Below are positions 23,772-33,309 of a DNA stretch of 50,242 nucleotides, piece by piece; position 1 is the stretch's first letter, and every line of letters begins with the position of its first letter. The notes below the pieces were generated by a model that was not told where the DNA came from, ran no database searches, and saw nothing but the letters and a program-made list of their open reading frames with translations. The DNA is from an uncultured Bacteroides sp. (GTDB lineage: Bacteria > Bacteroidota > Bacteroidia > Bacteroidales > Bacteroidaceae): positions 1 through 50,242 of the forward strand of contig CAMTOS010000009.1 in NCBI GenBank assembly GCA_947074195.1, written 5' to 3'. The position numbers were made by a program, and so were the translations under genes.

Positions 23772-25814
23772 TTATTGTTTGAATGAGTATCGGTTTGTAG
23801 CTTCTTTGGTTATTATCTGATTTTTAAGCATGAAGCCGATATAGTCTTTAGCAGTGCGGTCGGCCACTGCGGTCTGGGATACGATATAATCGGTAAGTTC
23901 CTTATATGATACGAAGTTTTGTTCTGAGAAAAGCGTCCGGGCAAGAATAGTGAGTTCTTCACGTTTGCGCCGGCTCTTGTCTTCTTCACTCTTCTTACCT
24001 GCACTGATGTGCATATTTTGCTGTTTGTCCCATTTGAAAAGCAGCATAGGAACATCAAGTGGATTGCCATCGCGAACCTTCAAGGCCTTTACTACAGAGT
24101 TAGCCGGGATATCATCCTTTTCGACGGAAAGGATGGCAGCGGATTTTCGTTGTAATTCACTACCTATATGGCCACGTAGCTTTATGCCGTTCGGTACAAA
24201 GTGGAGCACACATATAATACAGGTGTGGTAGATACCGGCAAGCCTATAAAGTTCCTCTACTACTGCGATACTTTCAGTTTCATCATTGGCGGATTTTACC
24301 AGATCGGCTATCCCATCAATCACGACAAGATGAATACCTCCGTGGTAGTGGTGATACAGGTCCATGCTGTCACGAATAAGTTGCATACGTTCTCTTCGTG
24401 AAAGTGTTGTCAGATAGAATGAGTGGTAAAACGAGGGCATCTGATCCAACCTTGCCCGGTGGAGGGTCATACTCATATTTTTATAGAGTTGGTACTCCGA
24501 TTGTTCGGTGTCGAAGTGAAGTACGGCTTTCTTCGAGTAGTTTGGGCAAACCGAGAAACCCAATGTATCGATCGGTATAGCTAGTTCGTCAGTGAGTAAC
24601 GTACCCGAGATGATTGATGATACAAAATTACTTTTTCCTGTACCTTCGCCACCGGTAATACAAAGCAGATTGTCATAAGAACCCAGTGGTACACCTTCGG
24701 TAGACACGACTAATTTTGATTGCTTGGGAGGATTGTAAAAGTCCATTTCGCAGCTTTTTATGAGTAACAATGATTGTGAATAGAGAGGTTCTATACTCTT
24801 CCGTATTAATAAGTGTAGTTCGTCCGCGGTATGCCCCAAAGCGAAATAATCCGAAATATCTTTCTCGGTTTTTATACCGGATAGAGGTAGCTTGACTGCA
24901 ACTACACTGTATTCTCTTAAATCGGTAAGGGTTGTCTCCATTGCTTTTAATCCTGTTTCATCACAATCATACATCACACAGATATGACGGAACCGTCGAG
25001 AAAGCATTTCGATGACTGACTGCGGGATCTTCGCGGTTTCACTATTAAAACAGATGGCATTAAAGCCATGGGCCGACAAGCTCATTGTGTCTTTTTCTCC
25101 GCCGGTTATGAAAAGCACATCACCTCGCGTAGGGAGTTGTTTTATGCCGAAACTATATGTATCAGGCATATTACCTCCATAGAGAAACCGTATTTTGTCA
25201 AAAGGGCGATAGATCTTTATGTATTTGTCTTCTCTATAGCCAAACATTGGTTTTTCGGGCGTGGAACGTAATACGTAAGGTTTTCCCTCATTGTTTTCAC
25301 TATGGAATTCGGCCAAAGAAATGACATTGAATTTATCAAGTGTTCCTGATGAAATACCATATTTAGTCCAATAGTTCAGTTCTGTAGAGGTGAATACTTT
25401 GGAGACGATTTTATATTTTTTCAACTTCACATTATCTTTTGCTACAGGGTTTACAACTAATACCGGTTTAACATTTACTCTATGGCTATACGTCTCATTG
25501 GATTCAATGGATGGAAGATTGAGATGCAAATCATCAATGATAATATTCAGTACTTGCCGAAAGTCGGCGCGAACGTTTAGACCTTTCAGTTTGGCAACAA
25601 ACCAGAAACAGTCCCCACAATAGTCCGGATTACCAAAGTCATGCATCATATAGCACTTTGTCTTTGTACTATAGTATATCTGACATGAGGCAATGTGATC
25701 TTCATACAGGGGATTAAGAAAGTTCTTTTTCAGTTTAAAATTGAAGGGAATATAAAAATTGAAGATTTCCAATCCGTCATTCGTCTGTTTCAGTATTTCA
25801 TCCCGATCTCTCAT
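23772..25814 (-). CDS. Toprim primase/RecA-fold ATPase of the mobile element
   Basis: 680 residues. The N-terminal part (about 40-75) has a CHC2-like zinc pattern (CYMMHDFGNPDYCGDCFWF). The Toprim domain at about 230-310 has GGEKDTMSL and YDCDETG. The ATPase domain has Walker A GGEGTGKSN at about 385-395 and Walker B HLVVIDGIADL near 510. The C-terminus looks winged-helix (YIVSQTAVADRTAKDYIGFML). This matches Bacteroides element-encoded primase/helicase proteins that start replication after transfer. The start overlaps the upstream HTH gene by ATGA. Confidence 0.88.
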   Translation of the reverse strand: MRDRDEILKQTNDGLEIFNFYIPFNFKLKKNFLNPLYEDHIASCQIYYSTKTKCYMMHDFGNPDYCGDCFWFVAKLKGLNVRADFRQVLNIIIDDLHLNLPSIESNETYSHRVNVKPVLVVNPVAKDNVKLKKYKIVSKVFTSTELNYWTKYGISSGTLDKFNVISLAEFHSENNEGKPYVLRSTPEKPMFGYREDKYIKIYRPFDKIRFLYGGNMPDTYSFGIKQLPTRGDVLFITGGEKDTMSLSAHGFNAICFNSETAKIPQSVIEMLSRRFRHICVMYDCDETGLKAMETTLTDLREYSVVAVKLPLSGIKTEKDISDYFALGHTADELHLLIRKSIEPLYSQSLLLIKSCEMDFYNPPKQSKLVVSTEGVPLGSYDNLLCITGGEGTGKSNFVSSIISGTLLTDELAIPIDTLGFSVCPNYSKKAVLHFDTEQSEYQLYKNMSMTLHRARLDQMPSFYHSFYLTTLSRRERMQLIRDSMDLYHHYHGGIHLVVIDGIADLVKSANDETESIAVVEELYRLAGIYHTCIICVLHFVPNGIKLRGHIGSELQRKSAAILSVEKDDIPANSVVKALKVRDGNPLDVPMLLFKWDKQQNMHISAGKKSEEDKSRRKREELTILARTLFSEQNFVSYKELTDYIVSQTAVADRTAKDYIGFMLKNQIITKEATNRYSFKQ

Positions 25815-26197
25815 ATCATTTCCGGATCTGCGGAATCTTTGCTCAACAAACCGCGAATGACTCCTTCTTTATACATCTTCATACGTTGCATAGCTTCTAT
25901 GCGATCAAAACCTTTTGCTTTTAGTTGGCCACGTTTCAAAGCAACATATACTTCGTCATAGACATAATAAGTGGAACGGTCACTATGATAATGGCAGGGC
26001 AAAGTAAAATTGGGTGCCGAGCGCCAACGATAGAGTGTAGATTCCGAAACGCCTAACAATCGTCCTATCGTTTGACGATCCATTTCAATAGAGCCGACAA
26101 TGGCATCATAATCATGTTTCATATCTTTCATGAAAACATAAACTTCGGAAATCATCTTATGAATTTCCTGAATAGATTGGTTTATATCAATATCCAC
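25811..26197 (-). CDS. MerR/excisionase-like helix-turn-helix protein
   Basis: 128 residues. A coiled N-terminus (1-35) is followed by a short helix-turn-helix (RQTIGRLLGVSESTLYRWRS) and a wing (STYYVYDEVYVALKRGQ), as in HTH_17/excisionase-like proteins of Bacteroides elements. It overlaps the XRE gene upstream by 11 bp and the primase downstream by 4 bp, making a three-gene operon. It probably regulates or positions the replication protein. Confidence 0.8.
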   Translation of the reverse strand: MDIDINQSIQEIHKMISEVYVFMKDMKHDYDAIVGSIEMDRQTIGRLLGVSESTLYRWRSAPNFTLPCHYHSDRSTYYVYDEVYVALKRGQLKAKGFDRIEAMQRMKMYKEGVIRGLLSKDSADPEMI

Positions 26198-26534
26198 GGT
26201 ACATTTTATTAAAAAGTTCGTTACTGTAATATTTATTGTAGTGTTCTTTTATCAAATCCATAAGAAACAGGAAGTCATTGTGAGTTCTACAGAAAAATTC
26301 AATTTTCATGGGAAACTCCGTGAAAGAATCGCTATGTGCTGATGAAAATACTTCTGAGGCAGAAAGGCCTAATTTGTCTCCGACTTTCACCAAATTATTG
26401 ACTGTGGCGTTACCTGGATCATTAAGCAAGCGACTTATGGTAGAAATGCTAAGTCCTGTCAAACAAGCCAGTTCATTCTGATTTACATCCTTTTCAAGCA
26501 TAGCTTTTCTGAATTTTTCTTTCAATTTTTCCAT
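26187..26534 (-). CDS. XRE-family transcriptional regulator
   Basis: 115 residues with a classic XRE helix-turn-helix at about 10-60 (VNQNELACLTGLSISTISRLLNDPGNATVNNLVKVGDKLGLS). The C-terminal half has no known domain. It is first in the operon with the HTH protein and primase and is likely its autoregulator. Its start codon is 5 bp from a -7 box, suggesting a leaderless message as known for some phage-type repressors. Confidence 0.85.
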   Translation of the reverse strand: MEKLKEKFRKAMLEKDVNQNELACLTGLSISTISRLLNDPGNATVNNLVKVGDKLGLSASEVFSSAHSDSFTEFPMKIEFFCRTHNDFLFLMDLIKEHYNKYYSNELFNKMYRGY

Positions 26535-26539
26535 TAATT

Positions 26540-26547
26540 CAAAGTTA
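26540..26547 (-). promoter_or_regulatory. -7 box of the XRE-HTH-primase operon
   Basis: TAACTTTG on the minus strand fits TAnnTTTG. It ends 5 bp before the ATG (26532-26534), implying a leader of zero to a few bases. Confidence 0.5.
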
Positions 26548-26718
26548 TCGCCACTACTAAATAAAGCGATACTATTTGTACCACTCAGATTTTCACAAAC
26601 ACGTCTTTATTTTTCATGACAGGTTAGTTATCAAGTGTTATGAAACAGAGTGGATATTTGGATATTTGAATTTGAGTGGATGTGCAAACGAGCATTGAGA
26701 AATGATCTACATAAGACA

Positions 26719-26791
26719 CAATGCGTTCTTAGTTCCAAATAAGTAGAAACTAAGAACGCATTGCTTTTGAGAAGTCACACACACAACTTCT
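26719..26791. terminator. Two adjacent hairpins at the element boundary
   Basis: CAATGCGTTCTTAGTT (26719-26734) is the exact reverse complement of 26748-26763, a 16-bp stem with a 13-nt loop. Next, AGAAGT (26770-26775) pairs with ACTTCT (26786-26791), followed by TATTTTAT. Together they form a double terminator between the mobile module and the degraded region, or an end structure of the element. Confidence 0.6.
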
Positions 26792-27105
26792 TATTTTATG
26801 AATTAACGCATCAATCTGTGCTTTCTATATATATCATTATCTCTAACTAATATCAATGACTACAACATAGATATTAGGTATAGTTCATCTTTCATTAGAT
26901 TTATTCGAACAACTCGATAGGAGTTTCAATGATTCTTTAATCATGACCTGGTCCGAGTTACTTTCGTTCTATTCAGGAAGAATAATGAATTCTAGTAATA
27001 TATCACATATATATTCTGAACCATCTCTGAAATAGCATAAAATAATTACAACTTTACCACCTCTTTTTTCCATTATATCATACCTCTATTCCTTTCGCAT
27101 TCACA
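26792..27105. other. AT-rich non-coding stretch
   Basis: About 310 bp with no gene on either strand. ATCATACCTCTATT at about 27070-27085 resembles the ATCATACCTGTATA motif (12 of 14) but there is no nearby start to control. An element end or attachment site may lie here. No duplicated flank was found within the window. Confidence 0.35.
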
Positions 27106-27410
27106 TCAAAAAGGCTTCGGATTATTCTTATCAACCACCACATTGAATACCCGATTCTTTAGCACACCCGGATATTCGCCCTGGCGGTCGCCGATAATTA
27201 GTGCGCGCGATACCTCGTTGTATGTCAGAGTAATCATACTATATTGCCCTTTTTCGTAATTACAATTTACGCCTTCATCTTCATAGTATAGTAAATGTGC
27301 CATTCTGTCCTGTATATACATATAAGGTAATGTTTTCAGGTAGCTTTTGATCTACATACTCAATTTCCGACCCACAGGGCAAGATAGTTCCTTCGCGGAA
27401 GAACAATATT
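27106..27410 (-). pseudogene. GH31 alpha-xylosidase/glucosidase fragment
   Basis: Only the C-terminal, DUF5110-like end remains: REGTILPCGSEIEYVDQKL, LYVYTGQNGTFTI, then YEDEG and NYEKGQYSMITL, LIIGDRQGEYPGVLKNRVFNVVV. The frame shifts by one base near 27285-27292. The 5' part, with the whole catalytic domain, is missing, and the upstream end is joined to RteC-like sequence near 27405. The homology is to GH31 proteins of xyloglucan or starch loci. It is a dead relic consistent with a larger ancestral locus. Confidence 0.7.
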
Positions 27411-27411
27411 T

Positions 27412-27639
27412 CCTTTGAACAAACATACCTCCAATAGGACGATTCAGTTCTATATTATAAACCTGACAATAATAAATCAATTGTGATACAAGCAATTGCT
27501 TTAAATCTTTGAAGAAGTATATTTCTTCCTCTTCGTTTTTAAACTCATAGTTAATATGAATTTTTTCAATGCTAAATTTGCATCTTTTCAAGTTATATCT
27601 TGCCCGTAATAGAATTATATTTCCTATTATAAATTTAGA
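27412..27639 (-). pseudogene. RteC fragment
   Basis: An internal piece of RteC, the regulator of CTnDOT-type conjugative transposons: INYEFKNEEEEIYFFKDLK, LVSQLIYYCQVYNIELNRPIGG, VQRKY. It has no N-terminus or C-terminus and switches into GH31-like sequence around 27400-27412. The only start in the frame is a TTG (27591). It records a past conjugative transposon insertion and deletion. Confidence 0.7.
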
Positions 27640-27689
27640 TCAGCATTTCTCTATTCAAAAACTATTTGCTACAAAGTGTATTATGAAAA

Positions 27690-27724
27690 AAATCGTGAGA
27701 CTATAAAAATAGGTTTCACGATTT
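27690..27724. terminator. Hairpin after the GH43 remnant
   Basis: AAATCGTGA (27690-27698) pairs with TCACGATTT (27716-27724) across a 17-nt loop. It lies 72 bp past the stop of the GH43 remnant (27796) in its direction, with A/T-rich flanks on both sides, and could end the polysaccharide locus transcript. Confidence 0.55.
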
Positions 27725-27795
27725 AAAATAAAATTATTCCCTGAAAACCATTTTACCTAATAACACCTATAACATATTTTCATTTAACAATGGCA

Positions 27796-28782
27796 TTATT
27801 TTCTATTACACTCAAAGAAATCAACATCAACATATCCTCCAGAAGCCTTAGTCGCATAATTGTATATAGCAAAACGAATACCCATAAAATGATCTGTATA
27901 ATAGACCATCTGAAATTCCGGACCCAGTTGTATCCACTCTTTTTCATCCAAACTATAATAGAATTTGGCTTTATCAACATTTATATTAAAATCACAGTCC
28001 ATCCTTAAGTAAACTTTATCTTCTTGCAACTCTACCCTTTCCTTTTCCTTATCCCGGTCTGTCATAATAAGAGATTTCCGCCTCTTTCTTTTTATAACAG
28101 AGATTAATCCGGATTCACCGTTATAAGCCCCTATGCCTGCAACATCTCCATCTTTCATGTTAGATAAATCTATGGAAATTGTACAACTGCATTAAGGACC
28201 TTCAGTGCGTTGAGATAGCGTATTTCGAGCTTCAAAGATGTTTTGTACAACTTTTCCTGTTTTGAGTCGCATATAACCCGGGCGTTCGGTCAATGACCAA
28301 CGTTTATTATCGGGATTGTGATTCCATTGCCAATTAAGGGCGAGTTTAGTAGAAGTGAAATCATCACTGATTACCAATGGCGTTTCGGGATAACCTTTAA
28401 TTGGCTTTTCCATAACTTTACTTACTTTTCCATTAAGACCACCTAACATTGGTCATCCATCCTCCCAGCGGCATTCCATCAAAACAGGTGTGCGCCCAAC
28501 TGCTCCGAAGTCCTGAAATAGGAAGCCATACCAGTCACCATCTTTTGTATCAATAATACATCCTTGTGCTACACCTTTTCCCGGGTTATCAATGACGTCC
28601 GACAAGATAATCTTACTTTCATAAGGACCTTCAATGTGGTCGGATCGGAAACAAAGCTGTGTGCGAATGCCATCCTGAGGGCACCAAATAAGGAACATGC
28701 AATATTTTTCATCGAATTTGTATATATGGGTACCTTCTAACAAACCTTTATATCCTTGCTGTTCACCGTGAATAACTATTAT
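27796..28782 (-). pseudogene. Truncated GH43 copy A with two stops
   Basis: Same frame throughout, with TAA at 28192-28194 and TGA at 28450-28452. It lacks the signal peptide and most of the catalytic domain (it starts near KGLLEGTHIYKF) but keeps the concanavalin-like C-terminal domain. It is colinear with copy B (30373-31359) at a constant offset of 2577 bp. The last 120 residues differ at 20 positions by my count, whereas 28232-28782 appears identical in DNA to 30809-31359. Upstream of 28782 it joins unrelated sequence. It is not functional. Confidence 0.8.
28232..28782. repeat. 551-bp identical repeat, copy A
   Basis: By eye, matches 30809-31359 without differences in the stretches compared, including the TGA at 28450-28452. 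Homology continues at lower identity to about 27762, and stops sharply at 28782/28783. Recent duplication, gene conversion or a misassembly could give this pattern. Confidence 0.75.
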
Positions 28783-28895
28783 CAGGTATTGCTTTGATGA
28801 TGACAGTATTGGGAATTTGTTTTCAACGGATGGGGTTCCGGTGGTGGGGTTTAGGATTCAGTAGCCCCAAGTATTTCAGAAACTAAATTTATGTA

Positions 28896-30326
28896 TTATA
28901 TTGAAACTACAATCCTTCGATAGGCCTTCAATTTATGTTCTCCATCATCTGTAACTTCACAAATCACATGAAACGTTTTATCAGTTGCGTCCGCCGGCAC
29001 AACAATTGTGGCACAATTGCTGTCGACGTTCTGTATTTCAAGATCTCCAGTGTACGTTCCCGACTCCGGCATAATCCACCAACGAAAAGATAGGCGATCA
29101 TTGTCCGGGTCATAAGATTTGGAGGCATCCAGTTTGATGGTTTTGCCTGCTCGAGAACTTATATTAATGATGCTTCTCCCTTTTTTCTTGTTTACAATCA
29201 CAACCGGGTTGCGGTTTCCTTTTCCTTCCTTTGCCCAATCCATCCGCGCGGCAAAATTGGCAAAGGTGGCCGGGTAGAAATAATGCTCGTACTTATTGGA
29301 AATACGCTTGGCTTCCGAATTGGCATTCGTGTAGCAAGAAGTAATGCCGTCTCTACTTAAGCCCCATTCAAAATAGCCTCCCCATCCGGTTTGCCTACTT
29401 TCGTTAGGGTCGTGCAGTCCATTGGGAAGTACATGAAGAAAGGAGGGAGTGTCTCCCTCTACACCCCACTTATTCTTAGGGTAAATGCTGCCCAAGTTCC
29501 CATGTTTTTGTATGTGCGTGGCATATTCATTCCAGTTCTTAGCACCTATTCCGTTTTGATTTAACCAAGCACTTTCATCCCAAATGAAATGGAGGTTTTT
29601 CCCAAATTCCTGGCGCATCCATTGGTGGGAGCTAAACGCAAAATTCTTAGCGTTGCCATAAGGTACATCCTGATCGGTAATGGTATATATGCGTAGTTTG
29701 GAAACAAAGACTTCTACTTCTGTTTCATTTCGTTCTTTCTTTACTTTCCAAAGTGCTTGCGCCAGTGTGTTGGCTCCACCCCAAGCCAGAATCCAGAGAG
29801 GGCGGTCGTCATCTTCGTCCACCAATCGGATAATAAAATCGCTACCATCCGAGTGATTGTCTTCGCCTAATTTCTCTACTCCTAACTCAAGGCTGCCAAA
29901 CATGGCGCGGCTTCGCAGGTAATCGGCGCTGGGCCAATAACCTATTCTTTGTTTTTCTGACTCCTCTTTTAAGGAAAGAAAGGAGGTTTGTTCCGAGCGT
30001 TTCATTAAGTTTGGCAAATCCTTTTCGTATACATTAATCACCGTAGAAAGACTATCTTTCCAGCTGTTTGGATAAGCCCGGCCACTGCTGTTCCACCCTC
30101 CCGATACGATGAGCGCTTCAATTTCATACAGGTCGGCATGAACTAAAAGTCTAATCATAGATTCCATATCATCAGGCTCTATATCGGCCGGTGCAATGTC
30201 GGTTAGCACTACAATACGTGGCTTTAATGAATTGTCACCAAATACAAACTTAGTGCCTGTTCCAGCAAACGATAATTGCAAGACAATTGCCTGCAAACAG
30301 ATAAGAAATGTAATTTTGTTCTTCAT
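28896..30326 (-). CDS. DUF1593 nucleoside-hydrolase-like secreted protein
   Basis: 476 residues from ATG 30324-30326. An ATG 18 bp upstream would lengthen the signal peptide needlessly. The signal peptide is MKNKITFLICLQAIVLQLSF. The DUF1593 domain covers about 28-340, with PRIVVLTDIAPADIEPDDMESMIRLL (acidic, calcium-site-like DD as in nucleoside hydrolases), SGGWNSSG, and WILAWGGANTLAQALW. The C-terminal 100 residues form an Ig-like domain (KTIKLDASKSYDPDNDRLSFRW). The family is frequent in hemicellulose and pectin loci, but its substrate is not established. It follows the broken GH43 and is the last intact gene of the locus. Confidence 0.85.
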   Translation of the reverse strand: MKNKITFLICLQAIVLQLSFAGTGTKFVFGDNSLKPRIVVLTDIAPADIEPDDMESMIRLLVHADLYEIEALIVSGGWNSSGRAYPNSWKDSLSTVINVYEKDLPNLMKRSEQTSFLSLKEESEKQRIGYWPSADYLRSRAMFGSLELGVEKLGEDNHSDGSDFIIRLVDEDDDRPLWILAWGGANTLAQALWKVKKERNETEVEVFVSKLRIYTITDQDVPYGNAKNFAFSSHQWMRQEFGKNLHFIWDESAWLNQNGIGAKNWNEYATHIQKHGNLGSIYPKNKWGVEGDTPSFLHVLPNGLHDPNESRQTGWGGYFEWGLSRDGITSCYTNANSEAKRISNKYEHYFYPATFANFAARMDWAKEGKGNRNPVVIVNKKKGRSIINISSRAGKTIKLDASKSYDPDNDRLSFRWWIMPESGTYTGDLEIQNVDSNCATIVVPADATDKTFHVICEVTDDGEHKLKAYRRIVVSI

Positions 30327-30372
30327 GATGATAGTTGATAACACCTATAACATATTTTGTTTGAAGATAGTA

Positions 30373-31929
30373 TTATTGTCTATTATATTCAAAGAAATCA
30401 AGATCAATATATCCTCCGGAAATCTTAGTCGCATAATTATATATAGCAAAACGAATGCCCATAAAATGATCTGTATAATAAACCATCTGGAATTCAGGAC
30501 CTAATTGTATCCACTTTTTTCCATCCAAACTATAATAGAATTTGGCTTTATCAACATTTATATTAAAATCACAATCCATCCGTAGATAGACTTTATTTTT
30601 TTTCAATTCTACCTTTTCTTTTTCCTTGCCCCGGTCTGTCATAATAAGGTATTTCTTTCTCTTCTCTTTTACAATGGAGATTAATCCGGGTTCACCATTG
30701 TAAGCTCCCAAGCCTGCAATATCGCCATCTTTCATGTGGGATAAATCAATGGATATGATACCACTGCACTCTGGCCCCTCTGTTCGTTGCGACAATGTAT
30801 TACGCGCCTCAAAGATGTTTTGTACAACTTTTCCTGTTTTGAGTCGCATATAACCCGGGCGTTCGGTCAATGACCAACGTTTATTATCGGGATTGTGATT
30901 CCATTGCCAATTAAGGGCGAGTTTAGTAGAAGTGAAATCATCACTGATTACCAATGGCGTTTCGGGATAACCTTTAATTGGCTTTTCCATAACTTTACTT
31001 ACTTTTCCATTAAGACCACCTAACATTGGTCATCCATCCTCCCAGCGGCATTCCATCAAAACAGGTGTGCGCCCAACTGCTCCGAAGTCCTGAAATAGGA
31101 AGCCATACCAGTCACCATCTTTTGTATCAATAATACATCCTTGTGCTACACCTTTTCCCGGGTTATCAATGACGTCCGACAAGATAATCTTACTTTCATA
31201 AGGACCTTCAATGTGGTCGGATCGGAAACAAAGCTGTGTGCGAATGCCATCCTGAGGGCACCAAATAAGGAACATGCAATATTTTTCATCGAATTTGTAT
31301 ATATGGGTACCTTCTAACAAACCTTTATATCCTTGCTGTTCACCGTGAATAACTATTATATCTAAACCATCTTCTTTTACTCCGGAAAGATCGCTTTTAA
31401 GCTCTGTTATTTTAATGTCCCCACTGCTATGAGCAAGATACACTCTGCCATCATCATCGAATAGTAAAGAGGCATCATGAAATTGATTTAGCACAGATAG
31501 CTTTTCCCATTTACCGGCAGGGTCGGAGGCGCTGTATATGTACGATTTCGAGGGGTTGTTTGTTGCAAAGAATGCGTAAAATTTCCCATTGTTGTAGCGC
31601 AGGGAAGATGCCCATTGGCCGGCTGCGTACACATTTCCGCCTTCAAGATCGTAAAACGGGCTGTCTTTGATTTCATCATAAAGGTAGCTTATGATTTCCC
31701 AGTTGATTAAATCTTTCGACCGCATGATGGGCGCGCCCGGCATGAGGTGCATGGTGGTACTTATCATATAGAAATTGTCATCTACACGAATTACATCTAC
31801 ATCTGGAACATCGGCAAAAATAACCGGGTTTGAAAATGATTTCTTTTCATTGCCCGTTTGGGCAAATATCTGCGTACTCATAAGAAAAAGTACGGCCATA
31901 GCCCATTTGGCTATTTGTTTTACATTCAT
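30373..31929 (-). pseudogene. GH43 family protein, in-frame TGA (copy B)
   Basis: One open frame of 518 codons is interrupted only by TGA at 31027-31029, read as EDG stop PMLGG. GH43 enzymes have EDGWPMLG here, so TGG (Trp) to TGA is the likely change. Signal peptide 1-24. The catalytic set is visible: ADVPDVDVIRVDDNFYM, FHDASLLFDDDG, LEGTHIYK. The C-terminal half is a concanavalin-like GH43_C2 domain. A complete enzyme would be a beta-xylosidase/arabinofuranosidase. As read, translation yields a 299-residue catalytic piece and perhaps a restart at 31026. The same stop is in copy A. Confidence 0.85.
30809..31359. repeat. 551-bp identical repeat, copy B
   Basis: Partner of 28232-28782 at an offset of 2577 bp. 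It lies inside the full-length GH43 gene and spans its TGA. The two copies flank the DUF1593 gene as direct repeats, so recombination between them could delete that gene. Confidence 0.75.
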
Positions 31930-31944
31930 ATATTTATTTCTTTG

Positions 31945-33309
31945 TTAATCCGTATTTCGTAAAAATCTCCAATAGTCGAAATTAAAGAGTTCATCATCTG
32001 TCTCTCCTCTAAAAATAAGATATAGGTCATGTACTCCTATAACCCGACCTACTTTTGTACTCTCAGTTTTCCATCTATCCCATCCACCTGTGGCTGACAA
32101 ATTTAATGTTCCTAATATTGGTCCATCTATATGATCAAGACGTAATTCTATACTCGTTTTTTTAGTTTTTCCGGCAATACTTGCAGTGAATGCTGTGGGC
32201 GATTCCGAACCAAAGTCAATATTCCGAATCTTTATATAGTCGCCATTATGAATGGAAGTTACATATACACCTATATTCTTATTTTCTGAGACTTTAATGC
32301 CTTCAGACCATGCTATAGTTTCAGCCTCTATCTGATAATATGGATTTAGGTTGTCAACCGGTCTAACACCCTCTTTAGTCATGTTGATTTGCGGAATGGT
32401 TCCATCGGGATTAAAATTAAATTGCTCAACACATGTTGAACGCATAAATCCTCCTCCGCCTGGTAAATCTCCATTATGATAAAAGAAGTAATAATTCCCT
32501 TTGAAATCAATTATTCCGGGATGTATAGTGAAACTATTTCCTTGTACCGGCATAATAACTCCACGATAGGTCCAAGGGCCTATGGGAGTATAACTGGTAG
32601 AGTAAGAGATGTTTTCAGGAACCCCTCCTGCAGGATAGACCATGTAATATAATGTATTACGTTTATAAAGCCATGGACCTTCTTCATAAGAAGTGAATCG
32701 GCTTGGGTGGTTAGCTCCAAATCCTTCTTTAGTAAGATTAACCTTTATAGGTTCTTCTTTATATGAAATCATATCTTCGTTTAATTTCACATACCAAAGA
32801 TCCGGATTTCCCCAATATAAATATGCTTGTCCATCCTCATCGATAAATGCAGCCGGGTCTATTTCACCAATAGTTTTTCCTATAAGTGGTTTTCCCAAAG
32901 CATCTTCGAAAGGTCCGGTAGGAGTATCAGAAACAGCTACACCAATGGCATGAACATTTGAATTTTTATCAGCAACCGGTACATACCAATAAAATTTTCC
33001 ATTACGATGTATACAATGCCCTGCCCAGGCATCGCCTTTAGCCCAACTAAAAGTTTTGTAAGAAAGAGGCGAACCATGGTCAGTCCAGTTCACCATATCT
33101 GCTGAAGAGTAAACTCTCCAATCGTTCATTACAAACCGACCAGTAGCACCATCCTCATCATGACCTGTATATATATATACTCTATCATTATACACTATCG
33201 GAGCCGGATCTGGAGTGAAGTTAGTTTGCACTATTGGATTTTGAGCATTTCCTGTTTTGACACCTGCAATAACAACAATTAGAGCAACTAACAATTTTGT
33301 TTTGTTCAT
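31945..33309 (-). CDS. GH43 glycosidase with CBM6-like domain
   Basis: 454 residues, signal peptide about 1-22 (ending TGNAQ). The five-bladed GH43 domain (about 25-310) has FTPDPAPIVYNDRVYIYTG (base Asp), GEIDPAAFIDEDG and YEEGPWLYKR (acid Glu). The C-terminal CBM6-like domain (about 325-450) has QIEAETIAWSEGIKV and GVHDLYLIFRG. The layout resembles subfamily 29 arabinofuranosidases/xylosidases, but the specificity cannot be fixed. No lipoprotein cysteine, so a periplasmic role is likely. Its ATG overlaps the upstream TGA. Confidence 0.9.
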   Translation of the reverse strand: MNKTKLLVALIVVIAGVKTGNAQNPIVQTNFTPDPAPIVYNDRVYIYTGHDEDGATGRFVMNDWRVYSSADMVNWTDHGSPLSYKTFSWAKGDAWAGHCIHRNGKFYWYVPVADKNSNVHAIGVAVSDTPTGPFEDALGKPLIGKTIGEIDPAAFIDEDGQAYLYWGNPDLWYVKLNEDMISYKEEPIKVNLTKEGFGANHPSRFTSYEEGPWLYKRNTLYYMVYPAGGVPENISYSTSYTPIGPWTYRGVIMPVQGNSFTIHPGIIDFKGNYYFFYHNGDLPGGGGFMRSTCVEQFNFNPDGTIPQINMTKEGVRPVDNLNPYYQIEAETIAWSEGIKVSENKNIGVYVTSIHNGDYIKIRNIDFGSESPTAFTASIAGKTKKTSIELRLDHIDGPILGTLNLSATGGWDRWKTESTKVGRVIGVHDLYLIFRGETDDELFNFDYWRFLRNTD

